Assembly: GCF_009882935.1 (NCBI RefSeq)
Contig: NZ_WTVA01000014.1
Location: 62,001 to 126,000 of the forward strand
Origin: Sneathiella chungangensis
GTDB taxonomy: Bacteria > Pseudomonadota > Alphaproteobacteria > Sneathiellales > Sneathiellaceae
DNA length: 64,000 nucleotides
Direction: 5' to 3'
Position 1 is the stretch's first letter. Each line of letters begins with the position of its first letter. A model generated the notes under the pieces. It did no database searches, was not told the DNA's origin, and saw only the letters and a list, made by a program, of their open reading frames with translations. Shown here in pieces: positions 44,501-53,666 of the stretch. The position numbers were made by a program, and so were the translations under genes.

Positions 44501-45483
44501 GCAAGCGGGAAATCGAGGCGCGCGCCGAAAGCTGGCCGATCAGGGGAAGCTTCCGCATCAGCCGGGGAGCGAAAACCGCCGCCGAGGTTGTTGTTGTCGA
44601 AATCTCCGACAATGGCGTAACGGGACGCGGGGAATGCGTCCCGTATGCGCGATACGGCGAAAGTGTCCGTTCGGTCCTCGGTCAGGTTTCCTCCATTCGA
44701 GATTATATCCGCGACGGTCTGACCCGCGACGGGCTGCTGACGGTTATGCCCTCCGGGGCCGCGCGCAATGCCGTTGATTGCGCGCTCTGGGATCTGGAAG
44801 CAAAGTTGAGCGGCAAAGGCATATATGAAATTGCGAGGATTCCGGCACCAGGACCGACGATAACGGCTTACACGCTCTCTCTGAATACCGCTGAAAATAT
44901 GGGCACCGCCGCGAAGGCGCAGAGCCACCGCCCGCTGTTCAAGTTGAAACTCGCGGGCGAGGGCGATCTCGAGCGGGTGGCCGCAGTTCGTCACGCAGCG
45001 CCAAAGACGCGTATCATTGTCGATGCCAACGAGGCCTGGACCGCCGATATGATGCTCGAATTTTGTCCCAAAATGGCGGACCTCGGCGTCGAACTTATCG
45101 AGCAGCCATTGCCGGCCGGCGAAGATTCAATTCTTGGCGAGATGGAGAGGCCCGTCCCGATTTGCGCCGATGAAAGTGCTCATGATACGGCCACCCTCGA
45201 CGACGTGACGGAGCTCTATGATTACATCAATATCAAGCTCGACAAGACTGGGGGGCTGACAGAGGCCCTGCTTCTCGCGGAAGCCGCCCGGGAGTTCGGG
45301 CTCGGGGTTATGGTCGGCTGCATGCTCGGCACCAGCCTTGGCATGGCCCCCGCCATGCACCTCGCCTCCTTCGCGCGTTTTGTCGATCTCGACGGGCCGC
45401 TTCTGCTTGAAAAAGACAGGGAAAATGGCATCCGCTTTGACGGCAGCGTCATGCATCCGCCATCAAGGGAACTTTGGGGATAG
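44497..45483 (+). CDS. dgcA: dipeptide-epimerase-type enolase-superfamily enzyme DgcA
   Basis: A 328-residue member of the muconate-lactonizing/epimerase branch of the enolase superfamily. Lys in FKLKLAG near residue 150 and Lys in NIKLDKTGGL near residue 250 are the acid/base pair; metal ligands are Asp in IIVDANEAW, Glu in LIEQPLP and Asp in PICADESAHD. Coupled translation with dgcN (4-nt overlap) indicates N-acetyl-D-glutamate epimerase, not the L-Ala-D/L-Glu epimerase of peptidoglycan recycling. A deacetylase for the product is not in this operon; the M20 enzyme 0.9 kb on is on the other strand. Confidence 0.86.
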   Translation: MSKREIEARAESWPIRGSFRISRGAKTAAEVVVVEISDNGVTGRGECVPYARYGESVRSVLGQVSSIRDYIRDGLTRDGLLTVMPSGAARNAVDCALWDLEAKLSGKGIYEIARIPAPGPTITAYTLSLNTAENMGTAAKAQSHRPLFKLKLAGEGDLERVAAVRHAAPKTRIIVDANEAWTADMMLEFCPKMADLGVELIEQPLPAGEDSILGEMERPVPICADESAHDTATLDDVTELYDYINIKLDKTGGLTEALLLAEAAREFGLGVMVGCMLGTSLGMAPAMHLASFARFVDLDGPLLLEKDRENGIRFDGSVMHPPSRELWG

Positions 45484-45504
45484 CAGAGGCCATCCCCTTT
45501 GGTT

Positions 45505-46296
45505 CTAACGCCCCTTGAATTCCGGCGCGCGTTTTTCAACGAAGGCAACGGCCGCACCCTGGTGATCTTCCGTCTCAAATGACCGGATCATCTGGTGGGC
45601 CTCCCAATCCAGGACCTCGCTCAGGGTTCCCTCGGACGCTGTATTGATATTCTTCTTCATGTAGCCGATGGCAATCGTCGGCAGCTCCGCCAGCCGTTTC
45701 GCCATTGCGGCCGCCGCGGCCGGAAGTTCGTCCGCCGGAACTGATTTGTTCACCATACCGATTGCCTCGGCCTCCTTGCCGAGGATCACGTCAGCGGTGA
45801 AATAAAGTTCCTTCGCCTTGGCTTCACCGAGCAGCTTGGTCAGGAAATAGGTCCCGCCGAAATCACCCGAGAGGCCGACCTTTGAAAAGGCAGTGGTGAT
45901 CTTGGCATCGTCCGCCGCGATGCGCATATCGCACGCCATGGCGAGGGAAAAACCCGCGCCCGCGGCCGGCCCCGGAATGACGGCAAGTGTGGGTTTCGGC
46001 ATTTCATGAAGAAGACGGCTTACTTCCATCCGTTCGCGTAGGTCCTGTATCCGCTCGTCGATATTGACCTTGGCGCCGGCATTGGCGGCGAAACCCTTCA
46101 CATCTCCACCCGCACAGAATGCACCGCCCGCACCTGTTAGCACGACGGCACGGACCGAACCATCCTTTGCCAGGCGGGTCAGCTTCTCGCTCAAACCGTC
46201 CATCATTTCCCGGGTAAAGGCATTGCGCGCCTCGGGCCGATTCATGGTCAGCGTCGCAATTCCGTCTTCAAACGTTTCAAGAAGTACATCAGACAT
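45505..46296 (-). CDS. enoyl-CoA hydratase/isomerase family protein
   Basis: A 263-residue crotonase-family protein. Oxyanion-hole segments GAFCAGGDVKGF near residue 62 and GPAAGAGFSLAMACDM near residue 110 are present. At the first catalytic Glu the sequence reads AGFSLA (Ser), and the second site reads FSKVGLSGDFGGTY (Asp), so neither hydratase Glu is kept; isomerase activity with Asp (as in enoyl-CoA isomerases) is more likely. ATG 46296 is chosen: AAGGAAA lies before it, and the much longer open frame upstream overlaps the M20 gene. It is 40 nt downstream of that gene. Confidence 0.87.
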   Translation of the reverse strand: MSDVLLETFEDGIATLTMNRPEARNAFTREMMDGLSEKLTRLAKDGSVRAVVLTGAGGAFCAGGDVKGFAANAGAKVNIDERIQDLRERMEVSRLLHEMPKPTLAVIPGPAAGAGFSLAMACDMRIAADDAKITTAFSKVGLSGDFGGTYFLTKLLGEAKAKELYFTADVILGKEAEAIGMVNKSVPADELPAAAAAMAKRLAELPTIAIGYMKKNINTASEGTLSEVLDWEAHQMIRSFETEDHQGAAVAFVEKRAPEFKGR

Positions 46297-46336
46297 TTTT
46301 ATTTTCCTTATTTTGAGTTTATCTGAAGAAAAGCCG

Positions 46337-47509
46337 CTACTCGCGCGGTAATTGCTGCTCGACGAGGCGGGCCCAGATGCTGGCGCCAATCGACAGCACC
46401 TCGTCATTGAAATCATATTCCGGATGATGCACCGCGTGAAAATGCGTTTCGTCATTGGTGCCGAGGAAAAAGTAGCAGCCGGGGCAGGCCTCAAGCATGA
46501 AGGCGAAATCCTCGCTTCCCATGCGGATCGGCGTCTCCATATTCACATTCTCATGCCCGACGATTTCCGTGGCAGCGCGAGCCGCAATCTGGGTTTCCTT
46601 TTCGTGATTGACAACGCTCGGGTAGCGCCGCTGGTAATCCAGTTTGATTTCCACCCCATGTGTCGCGGCGACCCCGTCGCAGATTTCCCGAACCCGTGCC
46701 TCGATCAAGTCACGGATCTGCGCCGTCATTGCCCGGATCGAGGCGCTCAGCGTCGCTTCTTGCGGAATTATATTAATGCCGGTGCCCGCCTGAAACTGGG
46801 TGACGCTGACCACGGCATTATCAACCGGACCGACATTGCGGGCGACGATGGTCTGAAGCGCCGTGTAAAGCTGTACCCCCGCTGCAATCGGATCATTGGT
46901 AAGATGGGGATAGGCCGCGTGCCCGCCCTTGCCCCGGATTTTCATCACCGCCGTATCCGCGGAGGCCATAATTGGACCCGAACGTACATTGAATGTGCCG
47001 CGAGGAAGGCTCGGTTGGTTATGCAGGCCATAGACACCGTCGCAGGGAAAGCGCTCGAACAGGCCGTCCTTGACCATCGCGTCACCACCGCCGCCGCCCT
47101 CCTCCGCCGGCTGGAAGATAAAGTGCACAGTCCCGTCAAAATTACGGGTTTCGGCGAGATATTTGGCGGCGCCGAGCAGTATCGCCGTATGGCCGTCATG
47201 ACCGCAGGCGTGCATTTTCCCGTCAATCGTCGATTTATGGGCGAAATCATTTTCTTCCTGCATCGGCAGCGCATCCATGTCTGCGCGGAGGCCGATGGTC
47301 CGTGCACTGGATCCCTGTCCTTTCAGCACGCCGACAACGCCGGTAACGCCGATGCCTTCATGTACTTCGATTCCCCAGCTCCGGAGTTTTTCCGCAACAA
47401 TCGCCGCTGTCCTTCGTTCTTCGAAACAAAGTTCCGGATGCTGATGAAGGTCCCGCCGCCAGGCTTGCATATCATCATGTGTTTCGGCGATCCTGTTATA
47501 GATGGGCAT
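46337..47509 (-). CDS. M20 family amidohydrolase (hippurate-hydrolase type)
   Basis: A 390-residue metallo-amidohydrolase that cleaves N-acyl or amide bonds of amino acids. The metal site is seen in HACGHDGHTAI near residue 101, PAEEGGGGG near 137, YGLHNQPS near 163 and a C-terminal HHPEYDFND near 365. A dimerisation domain lies at about 185-300. Such enzymes act on N-acetyl amino acids, hippurate or indole-acetyl conjugates. Because dgcN-dgcA ends 0.9 kb away, hydrolysis of N-acetyl-L-glutamate is worth considering, but the opposite strand and a crotonase partner argue against a shared operon. Confidence 0.9.
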   Translation of the reverse strand: MPIYNRIAETHDDMQAWRRDLHQHPELCFEERRTAAIVAEKLRSWGIEVHEGIGVTGVVGVLKGQGSSARTIGLRADMDALPMQEENDFAHKSTIDGKMHACGHDGHTAILLGAAKYLAETRNFDGTVHFIFQPAEEGGGGGDAMVKDGLFERFPCDGVYGLHNQPSLPRGTFNVRSGPIMASADTAVMKIRGKGGHAAYPHLTNDPIAAGVQLYTALQTIVARNVGPVDNAVVSVTQFQAGTGINIIPQEATLSASIRAMTAQIRDLIEARVREICDGVAATHGVEIKLDYQRRYPSVVNHEKETQIAARAATEIVGHENVNMETPIRMGSEDFAFMLEACPGCYFFLGTNDETHFHAVHHPEYDFNDEVLSIGASIWARLVEQQLPRE

Positions 47510-47688
47510 CCCTTCCCCTTATTCTTGGTTTAATTGTTCGTCATCGTGCCACCCTTTAAAAGGAATGGCAACATCCGTGCGAGAGCATCGAGTGGCAAAA
47601 ATTGGTTTCACCTCTCTGCATTACCATCTTTTAATTTTCTGCGGACCCACTATATGAGGAAACTTGTGTGCGCCTGCGAAAGGATTGC

Positions 47689-47716
47689 TTGCTAATCGCA
47701 GGATCAACGCTATACT
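47689..47716 (+). promoter_or_regulatory. probable typA promoter
   Basis: TTGCTA at 47689-47694 and TATACT at 47711-47716 are 16 nt apart and resemble -35 and -10 boxes. Transcription would begin about 30 nt before the typA start codon at 47751. The rest of the 241-nt gap 47510-47750 shows nothing else I can support. Confidence 0.5.
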
Positions 47717-47750
47717 GCGCGCGCTTTTTGATAAAGACGAAGTATAAATC

Positions 47751-49571
47751 ATGGAAATTCGGAACGTAGCGATTATCGCCCATGTTGATCATGGGAAGAC
47801 GACCCTTGTGGATGGCCTCTTGAAACAGAGCGGCACGTTCCGGGACAACCAGAAAGTGGCCGAACGGGCCATGGACAGCAACGACCTTGAGCGTGAACGC
47901 GGGATCACGATCCTTGCCAAATGCACCTCTGTCGAATGGGACGGATACCGTCTCAACATCGTCGACACGCCAGGTCATGCCGACTTTGGCGGCGAAGTGG
48001 AACGTATTCTCAGCATGGTCGACGGTGTTGTCGTGCTGGTCGATGCCGCCGAAGGCCCAATGCCGCAAACAAAGTTCGTGACGCAAAAAGCGCTTGGCCT
48101 TGGCCTGAAGCCGATTATCGTCATTAATAAGGCGGACCGCCCCGATGCCCGGCCGAATGAAGTGCTGGATGAATGCTTCGATTTGCTTGTCGCATTGGAC
48201 GCCAATGAAGAGCAGCTCGATTTCCCGGTGCTCTATGCATCCGCCAAGGAAGGCTGGGCGGTTACGGATTTGTCCGAACCGAAGGAAAATCTTCATCCGC
48301 TTTTCGATCTCATTGTCCGCCATGTGAAGGCGCCAGAGGTCAATGAAAACGCCCCATTCCGGATGCTCGTCACCACAATTGAGAGCAACCCCTATCTTGG
48401 CCGCCTTTTGACGGGTCGGGTGGAAAGCGGCGTTCTCAAGACAAACGATCCGATCAAGGGCCTCAGTCGCAAGGGCGGCAAGATCGAAGATGCACGCGCC
48501 ACTAAAATCCTGGCCTTCCGCGGGCTGGAACGCGAAACAATCACCGCCGCGCGGGCGGGCGATATCGTGTCGGTTGCGGGTCTTGTCAGAACCACTGTTG
48601 CCGATACGCTCGGCACACCGGAGGAGACCGAGCCGCTTGATGCACAGCCCATCGATCCGCCGACGATCTCGATGACCTTCGCCATCAACTCATCCCCGCT
48701 TGCCGGACGGGATGGCGACAAGGTGCAGAGCCGGGTCATCCGCGCGCGCCTAATGAAGGAGATTGAGGGTAATGTCTCCATCCGCGTGGAGGATAGCCCC
48801 GAAGCGGATTCCTATGTCGTGTCAGGCCGGGGTGAGCTGCAACTTGGCGTGCTGATCGAAACGATGCGCCGCGAAGGATTCGAGCTTTCCATCAGCCGGC
48901 CCAAAGTGCTCTATCGCCAAGGCGAAAACGGCGAAACACTTGAACCGCTTGAAGAGGTTGTCGTTGATGTCGATGACGAATTCTCCGGCGTTGTGGTCGA
49001 AAAGGTCGCGCTGCGCAAGGGAACGATGACGGACATGCGCCCCTCCGGCGGCGGCAAGACCCGGATCACGTTCCTCTGCCCGACCCGCGGACTGATCGGA
49101 TATCATGGGGAGTTCCTGACCGATACGCGTGGTACCGGCATCATGAACCGGCTTTTCCATTCCTATGTCCCCCATAAGGGAGAAATTCCCGGTCGGCGCA
49201 ACGGCGTTCTGATCTCGAACTCCACAGGCAAGTCCGTGGCATTTGCGCTCTGGAATCTCGAGGCGCGTGGTTTCTTCTTTATCGGTAGCGGCGTCGATGT
49301 CTATGAGGGCATGATTCTGGGCGAACACAACCGCCCGAACGATCTTGAGGTCAATCCGCTGAAAGCCAAACAGCTGACCAATATCCGCGCCGCTGGCACG
49401 GATGAGGCTGTTCGTCTCACCACACCGAGAAAATTAAGCTTGGAACAGGCCATTGCCTATATCGACGACGATGAGCTGGTGGAAGTAACGCCAAGCAATA
49501 TTCGCCTGCGCAAGCGTCATCTCGACCCGCATGAGAGAAAGAAAGCCTCACGCGAGAAGATTGCAAGCTAA
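47751..49571 (+). CDS. typA: ribosome-associated translational GTPase TypA/BipA
   Basis: GTPase that binds 70S ribosomes and aids large-subunit assembly and stress adaptation. The 606-residue protein has all G motifs: [19 protein letters not shown] (G1), RGITI (G2), [12 protein letters not shown] (G3) and [10 protein letters not shown] (G4). Domains II, III and V follow, then the BipA-specific C-terminal domain ([20 protein letters not shown] near 440, [17 protein letters not shown] near 480). Length is typical. It is a single-gene unit after a likely sigma70-type promoter. Confidence 0.97.
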   Translation: MEIRNVAIIAHVDHGKTTLVDGLLKQSGTFRDNQKVAERAMDSNDLERERGITILAKCTSVEWDGYRLNIVDTPGHADFGGEVERILSMVDGVVVLVDAAEGPMPQTKFVTQKALGLGLKPIIVINKADRPDARPNEVLDECFDLLVALDANEEQLDFPVLYASAKEGWAVTDLSEPKENLHPLFDLIVRHVKAPEVNENAPFRMLVTTIESNPYLGRLLTGRVESGVLKTNDPIKGLSRKGGKIEDARATKILAFRGLERETITAARAGDIVSVAGLVRTTVADTLGTPEETEPLDAQPIDPPTISMTFAINSSPLAGRDGDKVQSRVIRARLMKEIEGNVSIRVEDSPEADSYVVSGRGELQLGVLIETMRREGFELSISRPKVLYRQGENGETLEPLEEVVVDVDDEFSGVVVEKVALRKGTMTDMRPSGGGKTRITFLCPTRGLIGYHGEFLTDTRGTGIMNRLFHSYVPHKGEIPGRRNGVLISNSTGKSVAFALWNLEARGFFFIGSGVDVYEGMILGEHNRPNDLEVNPLKAKQLTNIRAAGTDEAVRLTTPRKLSLEQAIAYIDDDELVEVTPSNIRLRKRHLDPHERKKASREKIAS

Positions 49572-49684
49572 GCCCATCAAAAACCGGACGGCTCTCTTCG
49601 CGCCTAAAAAATGGGTGGCGATTAATCGCGTCTTGTGAAAACATGTGCCGACCTTAAGAACAACAATAACCAAATGAGGAAAAG

Positions 49685-49906
49685 ATGGCGTTGATTGATG
49701 TGACCGCAGAAGTTGCCGGGAAAGTCTGGAAGGTTGAAGCCAAAATCGGAGAACAGCTGGACGAGGATGATACAATTCTCATTCTGGAAAGCATGAAAAT
49801 GGAAATTCCCGTTGACGCCCCGGAAGACGGAACGCTCAAGGAAATCCTGGTGGGCGAAGGCGATGCCGTCGCCGAGGATCAGGTTGTCGCCCGGATGGAA
49901 GTCTGA
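49685..49906 (+). CDS. stand-alone biotinyl/lipoyl-domain carrier protein
   Basis: A 73-residue protein that is only a biotin-attachment domain. The biotinylated Lys is in ESMKMEIPV (Lys38), with the usual flanking Gly in DAPEDGTLKEILVGEGDAV. It is like free BCCP or the isolated carboxyl-carrier parts of acyl-CoA carboxylases. No carboxylase, biotin ligase or transcarboxylase gene is near, so its partner enzyme is elsewhere. GAGGAAAAG precedes ATG 49685. A hairpin over its last codons ends transcription. Confidence 0.88.
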   Translation: MALIDVTAEVAGKVWKVEAKIGEQLDEDDTILILESMKMEIPVDAPEDGTLKEILVGEGDAVAEDQVVARMEV

Positions 49907-49925
49907 AGACTTCCATCACAATTTT
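49895..49925 (+). terminator. rho-independent terminator overlapping stop codon
   Basis: ATGGAAGTC (49895-49903) pairs with GACTTCCAT (49908-49916) around TGAA, which includes the stop codon TGA, and TTTTT follows at 49921-49925. The stem is thus formed by the last three codons of the biotinyl-domain gene. Confidence 0.75.
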
Positions 49926-49937
49926 TAAGCAGCCTAT

Positions 49938-50306
49938 CTACCAGAGCCAGGTCGCGGGATCGGGAATTTCTTCCTCACGCGCCAGGAATTTCAATCCTTT
50001 CGCGCAGCGGACGATATACCAGATATATGCCAGAAGGATGATCAATAATCCGATGCCGACGGCGGCCAGCAGAGACCCGATCAGGCAATAGAGGAAAAAC
50101 ATCCAGAAGCTTCGGATCTGGAACCGGAAATGCGTTTCCAGCCACGCGGGTCCGTCGCCGCGATTTATGTAAGCCATGACGACGCCGACAATATGTGCAA
50201 TCGGAATGATCAGGCCCGCAAAATAGATGAAATAAATAATTTGCGCCATTTTTACGGCGCCGTTCATCCGCGCCGTATCCTCGACCGATTTGGTTACGTC
50301 ATTCAT
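49938..50306 (-). CDS. DUF4870-like small membrane protein
   Basis: A 122-residue inner-membrane protein with three to four hydrophobic segments (KMAQIIYFIYFAGLIIPIAH, IVGVVMAYIN, FWMFFLYCLIGSLLAAVGIG, LLIILLAYIWYIVR). WLETHFRFQIRSFW between them is typical of DUF4870. Function is unknown. GAGGGGG precedes ATG 50306, 15 nt after the stop of the long coiled-coil gene, so the two are probably one operon. Confidence 0.82.
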   Translation of the reverse strand: MNDVTKSVEDTARMNGAVKMAQIIYFIYFAGLIIPIAHIVGVVMAYINRGDGPAWLETHFRFQIRSFWMFFLYCLIGSLLAAVGIGLLIILLAYIWYIVRCAKGLKFLAREEEIPDPATWLW

Positions 50307-50321
50307 ATATTTGCCCCCTCA

Positions 50322-53300
50322 CTATTCTTGACCTTCCAACGCCTCCTGCAGTAGGAGGTATACCTTGCCCACATCCGCCGTGATAAAAGCGTCCGAGAGC
50401 AATTCCGAATGATCGACCGTTCCGGCCTCCGTCATTATTTCGCGGAATTCGGACACATATTGATCGGCAAAACGCCGGAAATCGCCATTGTCGCGGTAGC
50501 GCGCCCGGATCTTCTCCGCATCCCTCGTCTTGAGAAGCTTGCGGGTAAAAATGCCCTTCTCGCCCTTCCGGTACCGACGCCAGAGCTCTTCTGACAGGTT
50601 GCTGTCCATGATCCGGTTGAGGTCGATGGTGAGCGAATTCAGATTCTCCATAATAAACGCGGTCGATTTCATAAACTGTTCGTTGCGCAGTTTGCTTTTC
50701 TTCTCCGCGAGCCGGTCCGCTTCCTGTTTCGCCTTGGCCGCCGCCGTGGTTATCCCCAAGGTCTGCTTTTCAATCCGCTGGCCGGAGGTAAGCGCATCTT
50801 CCGCCGCTTTTTCCGCCGCCTTCTTGAAGGCTTCGCTTTCGTTTTTCAGGAGACCCGCAGTATGACTGAGCGTTTCTTCCACCTGTTTCACAGACAAGGT
50901 CAGGCGATGGTGCTGACTTTCGAACTGCTGGCCGAGCGTGCGGGCGCTTTCATTCGCCTTTGTTGTAAAGCGGATCAAGTCCTCCGCCTGGCCGTGGAAA
51001 AGCTCCACCGCGCCGGTCCCCGCCGATTTAACCTGATTGCTCGCCTCGGAAATTTTCTCTGTCACCCGGTCGAGATCTTCATGAATGTGCCGGCGCGTCT
51101 CATCGATTTCCAGCTTGTGCTTCGCAAGGGCCTGATCCGCATATTGAATGCCTTTGATCATCAGTTCGCTGGCCTTCGCAAGTTCAACTGACCGGCGATG
51201 GAATCGCTCTGTTGCCTCGGACGCCTGCTCGACGGAATGATCAAGCATGTAGGAGCGTTCGGAGAGGGTCTTCTCCACCGTTTCCACCTGCTCTGTGAGC
51301 TGTCGGGCAATCTCCGCCAGCGCCAGAGTCTCCTGCTGAAGGATTTCCTCCATTGCCTCCGCGTGATCCTTTGCGCGGACGGAAATCTCGGCAAGATCTT
51401 CCATATGAACCTTCGCGGATCCGCTGGCCTCGCTGATATTGGTAAGCGATGACCGGGTTACTTCGGCAAGTCTGCCGCCCTGGCTCTCGGCCTTTGCCGC
51501 CGCCTTGTTCAATTGTTCAATGTGATCATTGGCCTGATCGCCCATGGCCCGCAGTTCTGCGGATGCCCGCTCCGCGGTTTTGGCAAGTTCGGCAGTCTGC
51601 GAATAAGCCGCTTCGCCGGATTGCCGCGCTTGCAGCGTCGCCCGCTCCGCCGTCGCCATGAAGTCCTGGTGATGGCGGATAGTTTCTTCAATCGCCGCAG
51701 CGAGCTTGCCCTTCGAATGATCGGCCGACGTGCCAATCTCTTTCTGCTGTTTGACAAGGGCTTCACTGGCGGAGGCAAGCGTGCGCGACGCCTTGTCGGC
51801 ACTAACCTCGATATCAGAGCCTTCGCGGCGCAACTCTTCGCCGGCTTCGCGCATCCGGCTGGTCAGCGCATCGGAGGTTTCCTTCAAGCCCTCCGCCTGA
51901 CGCTGCAGGTTGCCGCCGACTTCCATGATACGGCTGTTGGTTTCAATACCCGCCTTGTTGAGCAATTCAACGTCTTTGCCGAGGCGCTCGCTGATTTCCC
52001 GCGACATTTCCAGTATCTGTTGTGACGCCTGCTCGAAAATCGCAATCTGGTTGCGAAGCTGCTCTTGAATGAGCGTCGTCCGCGCGCCCGCCGTCTCGGA
52101 CGCCTCATTGAGGCTCGCCGCGTGGCCGGCCAGTTTTTCACCCAGCTGATCCGCATTCCGCAGAGATTTTTCACCCGCGGCATCAAGCAGTTCCTGTCCC
52201 TGACGCAGGCTCTGGTCAATCGCCTGCAGGCTTTGGCCGGTCGCTTTCAAAACGTCGTCAAGCGCGATGGTCTCGTCCTTCAGCTTCATGCTGGAGAGCA
52301 GCAGCTGCTCCGTCATCTCACTGGACTTGACAGCCAGTTCCTGGGTGTTCTGATGCAGTTTTTCCGCGGATTCTCGCGCGCCGCTTTCCGCATCTTTTGC
52401 GACCTGGATTAATCCGCCTTCGCGGCTTTCAAGCCGCTCAAGCGCCTTGTCAACCTCAGCAACGCTGCTGGCGAGCGTATTCCGAAGGGCATTCAGACGG
52501 GTGACGCCTTCATCGCTTGCAATACTCAGATCGGTCGTACTCTGCAGAAGAACATCGGCGGTCTTCGATAGCTCGCTCGAGGAAGCCCGCGAAACCTCGG
52601 CAATTTCCTGGCCGCGCTCGGTCAGTTGCGCAGTTCCGTCATTGAGTTTTTCACGAAGCTGATCGGCGGCCTCTTGCAGGCTTCGTATCTGCTCGCCGAG
52701 CGCGTCTTTCGCCTCTGCTGTTTTTTCGAGAGTCTGGGTGGCATTCGTGAAAATCTTTTCGCTGGTTTCACCAAGAATCTGCGCAACATCGTGGGACTTT
52801 TCATCGGCGACACGAATAGCATCTTCCAGTGCCTTGATTTGTGCGGCTATGGCGTTCTGCACCGCTACGCTGCGAGTTTCTGTTTCTCCCGCCGCATCCT
52901 CAAGGCTACTCGTCTGTAATGTGATGGCATCATTCAGCCGCGCTCCCTGTTCATTGATCTGATCGATAAGCGATCTGATCTGGGATTCACGGGCTTCAAG
53001 CTCCCCCTTTATCCGATCAGAGGTCTGCAACAATCCGTCGGTCGCTGACTTGGCCGAATCACCCTGTTTTTCGAGCCGGCTCGACGCATCCTCAATCCGG
53101 CTTGCGGCTTTTTCCGTCTCTTCCTGGACTTTTTTCGACTGCCGCTCGAGGGCCTCAGTCAGGCGGGAAACACGTGCTTCCGCTTCCGGGCTCGGATAGC
53201 CTAAATTTGCCATCAACTGATCAAGCGCATTACCTTTCAATCGGGCCTCCAGGCCGCGATGGAAATACCCGAGAAGCAACCACAGAAAGGCAAGCGGCGC

Positions 53301-53552
53301 AAATGCGCCAAGGAGCAGGATTCCGAGATCGATCGGTGCGACCATCAAAATTTCCGGCCAGCCGATTCTCGCATAGGCATAGGCGCCAACGGCGACAAGC
53401 CAGGCAATCGTTAGAAGAACGCCGACGCCAAAAAGCTTTGCAGCGCCCGATAACCCCTTATTTTCCGTCATTTTTTGCGGCACAGCCTTTGCTTTCGCTG
53501 CAGCGTTATTCTCACCGCTGCGAAATTCCACATTCTGATGTTTTTGCAACAT
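50322..53552 (-). CDS. large two-TM coiled-coil protein (TipN-like architecture)
   Basis: About 1076 residues. Two membrane helices lie near residues 38-60 and 74-96 (FGVGVLLTIAWLVAVGAYAY; ILLLGAFAPLAFLWLLLGYF), followed by some 850 residues of near-continuous coiled coil rich in Glu, Ala, Lys and Gln (from about SRLTEALERQSKKVQEETEK to KAKQEADRLAEKKSKLRNEQ), and a conserved-looking globular C-terminus (LSEELWRRYRKGEKGIFTRK and after). There is no HAMP or methyl-accepting hairpin. The layout is like Caulobacter TipN, a new-pole marker, but identity is not shown. ATG 53552 has AGGAG 7 nt upstream; ATG 53555 and 53570 are alternatives. Confidence 0.85.
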   Translation of the reverse strand: MLQKHQNVEFRSGENNAAAKAKAVPQKMTENKGLSGAAKLFGVGVLLTIAWLVAVGAYAYARIGWPEILMVAPIDLGILLLGAFAPLAFLWLLLGYFHRGLEARLKGNALDQLMANLGYPSPEAEARVSRLTEALERQSKKVQEETEKAASRIEDASSRLEKQGDSAKSATDGLLQTSDRIKGELEARESQIRSLIDQINEQGARLNDAITLQTSSLEDAAGETETRSVAVQNAIAAQIKALEDAIRVADEKSHDVAQILGETSEKIFTNATQTLEKTAEAKDALGEQIRSLQEAADQLREKLNDGTAQLTERGQEIAEVSRASSSELSKTADVLLQSTTDLSIASDEGVTRLNALRNTLASSVAEVDKALERLESREGGLIQVAKDAESGARESAEKLHQNTQELAVKSSEMTEQLLLSSMKLKDETIALDDVLKATGQSLQAIDQSLRQGQELLDAAGEKSLRNADQLGEKLAGHAASLNEASETAGARTTLIQEQLRNQIAIFEQASQQILEMSREISERLGKDVELLNKAGIETNSRIMEVGGNLQRQAEGLKETSDALTSRMREAGEELRREGSDIEVSADKASRTLASASEALVKQQKEIGTSADHSKGKLAAAIEETIRHHQDFMATAERATLQARQSGEAAYSQTAELAKTAERASAELRAMGDQANDHIEQLNKAAAKAESQGGRLAEVTRSSLTNISEASGSAKVHMEDLAEISVRAKDHAEAMEEILQQETLALAEIARQLTEQVETVEKTLSERSYMLDHSVEQASEATERFHRRSVELAKASELMIKGIQYADQALAKHKLEIDETRRHIHEDLDRVTEKISEASNQVKSAGTGAVELFHGQAEDLIRFTTKANESARTLGQQFESQHHRLTLSVKQVEETLSHTAGLLKNESEAFKKAAEKAAEDALTSGQRIEKQTLGITTAAAKAKQEADRLAEKKSKLRNEQFMKSTAFIMENLNSLTIDLNRIMDSNLSEELWRRYRKGEKGIFTRKLLKTRDAEKIRARYRDNGDFRRFADQYVSEFREIMTEAGTVDHSELLSDAFITADVGKVYLLLQEALEGQE

Positions 53553-53666
53553 CATCCCTCTCCTAACCATACTATGGTAGAAGGGTTCCGCAAATCCGGC
53601 GCGACGTCAAGTTTTCTGATCAATCCGGGTGATCGCCGGTAACGAAAAAAAACCCTGATATTATGA

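Noticed and set aside
46352-47533. 393-codon open frame antisense to the M20 amidohydrolase
   Set aside because: Runs nearly end to end over a clear metalloenzyme gene and has no recognisable domain.
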